Positions 61,544 to 64,000 of a DNA stretch of 64,000 nucleotides are shown here, piece by piece. Both the position numbers and the translations under genes were made by a program. The first letter of the stretch is position 1; each line of letters begins with the position of its first letter. The notes under the pieces are model-generated. The model was not told the origin of the DNA, ran no database searches, and saw only the letters and a program-made list of their open reading frames with translations. Where the stretch lies: positions 62,001 to 126,000 of the forward strand of contig CAWBKD010000006.1 in NCBI GenBank assembly GCA_963789225.1. The letters are read 5' to 3'. The DNA is from Palsa-504 sp963789225 (GTDB lineage Bacteria > Actinomycetota > Actinomycetes > Streptosporangiales > Streptosporangiaceae).

Positions 61544-63172
61544 ATGGACGCGGTCACCAGGACCCCAGTGCCGGTCAACGAGCCGGTCAGGCAGTACCAG
61601 CCGGGCAGCCACGAGCGTGCCGTGCTGGAAAGCAAGATCAAGGAACTCTCCGGCCAGCGGGCCGAGCTGACCATGACGATCGGCGGCACCCAGCAGATGG
61701 CCGCGGGCCAGCCGATCGAGGTGGTGCAGCCGCACAACCGCCACCACGTCCTCGGCCAGCTCGGCAACGCGACGAGCGTCGACGTGGCGGCCGCGATCTA
61801 CGCGGCCAAGCAGGCGGCTCCCGCCTGGCGTGCCCTTGACTTCGACGACCGCGCCGCGATCTTCCTCAAGGCGGCGGACCTGCTGGCCGGCCCCTGGCGG
61901 GCGACCCTGAACGCCGCGACGATGCTCGGCCAGTCCAAGTCGCCGTTCCAGGCCGAGATCGACGCGGCCGCCGAGCTGATCGACTTCTGGCGGTACAACG
62001 TGTACTTCGCCCGCCGGCTGCTGTCCGAGCAGCCGGAGTCGGCGCCGGGCGCCTGGAACCGGATGGAGTACCGCCCGCTCGAGGGTTTCGTCCTGGCCAT
62101 CACGCCGTTCAACTTCACCTCGATCGCGGGCAACCTGCCGACGGCCCCGGCGCTGCTCGGTAACGTGGTGATCTGGAAGCCGTCCCCGACGCAGCAGCTC
62201 GCGGCGCACTACATCATGCGCCTGCTCGAGGCGGCGGGCCTGCCCCCCGGGGTGATCAACCTGGTCACCGGTGACGGGCAGGCGGTCTCGCAGGTCGCGC
62301 TACCCCACCCCGACCTGGCCGGTATCCACTTCACCGGCTCGACGGGGACGTTCCAGCACCTGTGGCGGGCGGTGGGGGAGAACATCGCGCGCTACCGGAA
62401 CTACCCGCGCGTTGTCGGGGAGACCGGCGGCAAGGACTTCGTGATCGTGCACCCGTCTGCGGAGCAAAGCAGCCTGGCCGCGATCCTCATCCGCGGCGCG
62501 TTCGAGTACCAGGGCCAGAAGTGCTCCGCGGCGTCTCGCGCCTACGTCCCCGAATCGATCTGGGCCCACTGGCGCGACGACTTCCTCGCCCAGGTCGAGT
62601 CGCTGACCATGGGCGACGTCACGGCCGACCTGTCGCTGTTCATGGGCGCCGTCATCGACGACCGGGCCTTCGCCAAGCACGCCGCCGCCATCGACCGGGC
62701 CAGGAGCAGGGCCTCGGTAAAGGTCCTGGCCGGCGGCCGGTACGACGACACGGACGGGTACTTCGTCTGGCCCACGGTGCTTGAGTGCTCGGACCCGGTC
62801 GACGAGGTCTTCACCACCGAATACTTCGGCCCGATCCTCGCCGTGCACGTCTACCCGGACGGCGCGTACGAGCAGATGGTCGCCCAGGCCGCGGACGTGT
62901 CGCCGTACGCGCTGACCGGCTCGGTCATCGCGACCGACCGGGCGGCCATCGCGCACGCTACCGAGGCGCTGCGGTACTCGGCGGGCAACTTCTACATCAA
63001 CGACAAGCCCACCGGCGCGATCGTCGGCCAGCAGCCCTTCGGGGGCGCCCGCGCGAGCGGCACGGACGACAAGGCCGGGTCGATCTTCAACCTGACCCGC
63101 TGGGTGTCGGCCCGCGCGATCAAGGAACTCTTCGTCCCCCCGTCCGACTACCGATACCCTCACATGGGCTGA
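61544..63172 (+). CDS. pruA: L-glutamate gamma-semialdehyde (P5C) dehydrogenase
   Basis: The ~542-residue aldehyde dehydrogenase has the P5CDH layout: ITPFNFTSIAGNLPTAPALL, GNVVIWKPSPTQQLAAHYIM, HFTGSTGTFQHLWRAVGENI, catalytic Glu in VVGETGGKDFVIVHPSAEQS and Cys in FEYQGQKCSAASRAYVPESI, and the end GARASGTDDKAGSIFNLTRW. It oxidises glutamate semialdehyde to glutamate in proline catabolism with NAD+. No proline dehydrogenase gene is in the window. ATG 61544 has AGGAG at 8 bp; GTG 61541 also possible. Confidence 0.95.
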   Translation: MDAVTRTPVPVNEPVRQYQPGSHERAVLESKIKELSGQRAELTMTIGGTQQMAAGQPIEVVQPHNRHHVLGQLGNATSVDVAAAIYAAKQAAPAWRALDFDDRAAIFLKAADLLAGPWRATLNAATMLGQSKSPFQAEIDAAAELIDFWRYNVYFARRLLSEQPESAPGAWNRMEYRPLEGFVLAITPFNFTSIAGNLPTAPALLGNVVIWKPSPTQQLAAHYIMRLLEAAGLPPGVINLVTGDGQAVSQVALPHPDLAGIHFTGSTGTFQHLWRAVGENIARYRNYPRVVGETGGKDFVIVHPSAEQSSLAAILIRGAFEYQGQKCSAASRAYVPESIWAHWRDDFLAQVESLTMGDVTADLSLFMGAVIDDRAFAKHAAAIDRARSRASVKVLAGGRYDDTDGYFVWPTVLECSDPVDEVFTTEYFGPILAVHVYPDGAYEQMVAQAADVSPYALTGSVIATDRAAIAHATEALRYSAGNFYINDKPTGAIVGQQPFGGARASGTDDKAGSIFNLTRWVSARAIKELFVPPSDYRYPHMG

Positions 63173-63194
63173 CCCATCTCACCCGGAGGACGCC

Positions 63195-63914
63195 ATTCAC
63201 CGGCTGGTTCTATGGAACGTCGACCTGACGCTGGTCGATGTCGCGCGGGTGATGCGGGCCGCCTACGCCGAGGCGTTCGGCGTGGTGGCGGGCCGCCCGC
63301 TGATCCAGCTGCCGCAGACGGCGGGCCGGTCGGAGTCTGAGGTCTTCTTCGACGCCCTGGCGCTGAACGGCATGGACACGCGCACCGACGGTGCGGCCGA
63401 GCGCCTGCTCGATCCGTTCAGCGCCGAGCTGGCCGCGGTCCTGGCGGCGCACCGCGACGACTTGGTCAGCCAGGGCCGTCTCCTGCCCGGCGCGGCGGAG
63501 GCGCTGGCCGCCGTGGCCAACCTCGAGGGCATGACGCAGACCGTGCTGACCGGAAACAGCAAGCCGAACGCGATGCTGAAGCTGCGCGCGTTCGGCCTCG
63601 ACGGCTACCTCGACTTCGAGATCGGCGGGTACGGCTCCGAGGCCTACCCCCGGGGCACGCTGCTCGGCGTGGCCAGGCAGCGGGCGGCGGACAAGCACGG
63701 CGTGGCGCTCGGCGACCTGGCGACGGTCTACGTTGCGGACTCGCCGGTGGACGTGCACGCGGCCCGGGTCGGCGGGGCCAGGTCGCTCGCCGTGGCCGGC
63801 GGGCGCGCCAGCGCCGCGGAACTCCGCGAGGCGGGCCCCGACGCGGTGCTCCCCGACCTCACCGACACCGCTGGCCTCGTCAACCTCATCGCACGGCTGA
63901 CGGAAGCCCCTTAG
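63195..63914 (+). CDS. HAD-family hydrolase with probable ATT start
   Basis: The frame reads HRLVLWNVDLTLVDVARVMR, the first HAD motif (Asp-x-Asp as NVDLTLVD), so the gene must start upstream of the ATG at 63249. The only plausible initiator is ATT at 63195, with CCCGGAGGA five bases before it. The rest has a cap domain, motif II TVLTGNSKPNAML, and motif IV VYVADSPVDVHAARVGGARS; the product has ~239 residues. It lies 23 bp after pruA. A sequencing error in an ATG is the alternative. Substrate unknown. Confidence 0.75.
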   Translation: MHRLVLWNVDLTLVDVARVMRAAYAEAFGVVAGRPLIQLPQTAGRSESEVFFDALALNGMDTRTDGAAERLLDPFSAELAAVLAAHRDDLVSQGRLLPGAAEALAAVANLEGMTQTVLTGNSKPNAMLKLRAFGLDGYLDFEIGGYGSEAYPRGTLLGVARQRAADKHGVALGDLATVYVADSPVDVHAARVGGARSLAVAGGRASAAELREAGPDAVLPDLTDTAGLVNLIARLTEAP

Positions 63915-63959
63915 CCGGGGACGTTGCCAGGCACGCGGGGATGGCACGATGCTGTGATC

Positions 63960-64000
63960 ATGGATACCGGTGGCGCTGACGCAGGCCTGGTGAGCCGCGG
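63960..64000 (+). CDS. Start of an unidentified gene cut by the window edge
   Basis: An ATG at 63960 opens a frame (MDTGGADAGLVSR) that runs off the end. The composition is coding-like, but 13 residues are too few to identify anything. Confidence 0.35.
   Translation, partial: MDTGGADAGLVSR

Overview
The window is high-GC DNA from an actinobacterium. Evidence for this is the many GTG starts, a WhiB regulator, the F420 genes fbiA/fbiB/fbiC, the MtrA-MtrB-LpqB trio, a DUF3499 gene, a mycobacterial Rv3235-like gene and a GDP-mannose/phosphomannomutase block. Gene order from about 11.6 kb to 59.4 kb follows, from memory, the core order shared by Streptomyces and Mycobacterium tuberculosis (roughly Rv3235 to Rv3265): mannosyl genes, fbiB-fbiA, whiB, a large GT2, DUF5719, metallopeptidase, DUF3499, phosphomannomutase, SIS protein, ahcY, mtrAB-lpqB, hpf, secA. 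I cannot assign a genus; a non-mycobacterial, non-Streptomyces lineage such as Streptosporangiales or a relative is my best inference.

Region by region. 0-5.2 kb is accessory: the end of an aminotransferase, an APC permease, an SPFH/ribbon-helix-helix/VOC operon, NTF2-like genes (one broken) and a TOPRIM fragment. 5.2-11.4 kb holds a HAD dehalogenase and flavin oxidoreductase pair, a DUF2342 zincin-like protein, an SDR, moaE and a PDZ-Lon protease. 11.6-21.4 kb holds a GT4, a GDP-mannose-pyrophosphorylase-like gene, an AlkA-like glycosylase, and then nearly the whole F420 pathway (fbiC, fbiB, fbiA) with a nitroreductase and several repeats, followed by whiB. 21.5-27.1 kb holds a giant GT2 membrane protein with a variable-number repeat tail, and DUF5719. 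27.1-31.4 kb is an insertion in the conserved order: two very low-complexity exported proteins, the second His-rich and interrupted by a 2-nt frameshift. 31.4-39.6 kb holds the metallopeptidase-like gene, DUF3499, manB, Trm112, SIS, CDF transporter, MerR, and two tandem S-adenosylhomocysteinase-type genes. 39.8-48.8 kb holds a GT87-like membrane protein, ung, mtrA-mtrB-lpqB, a long non-coding stretch, long-form hpf and an orphan response regulator. 48.8-55.6 kb holds a YcaQ-like glycosylase and a striking three-gene cluster: nitroreductase-ThiF fusion, FeeM/LuxI-like acyltransferase with a cyclic-nucleotide domain, and cyclic-nucleotide-domain patatin. 55.8-64 kb holds secA, the Rv3235-like gene, two HAD proteins, a Vsr-type endonuclease, a DUF6912-like gene and pruA.

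Most attractive candidates for undescribed biology: the cNMP-acyltransferase/ThiF/patatin cluster (50.3-55.3 kb); the His-rich and Ser/Thr-rich surface-protein pair placed inside a mannose-supply locus (27.4-31.2 kb); the divergent second SAH hydrolase (38.3-39.6 kb); and G-rich elements located at domain and gene junctions of the F420 genes. Start codons were chosen by ribosome-binding site, overlap and family length, and remain uncertain where stated. I saw no tRNA, rRNA, CRISPR array or insertion sequence.
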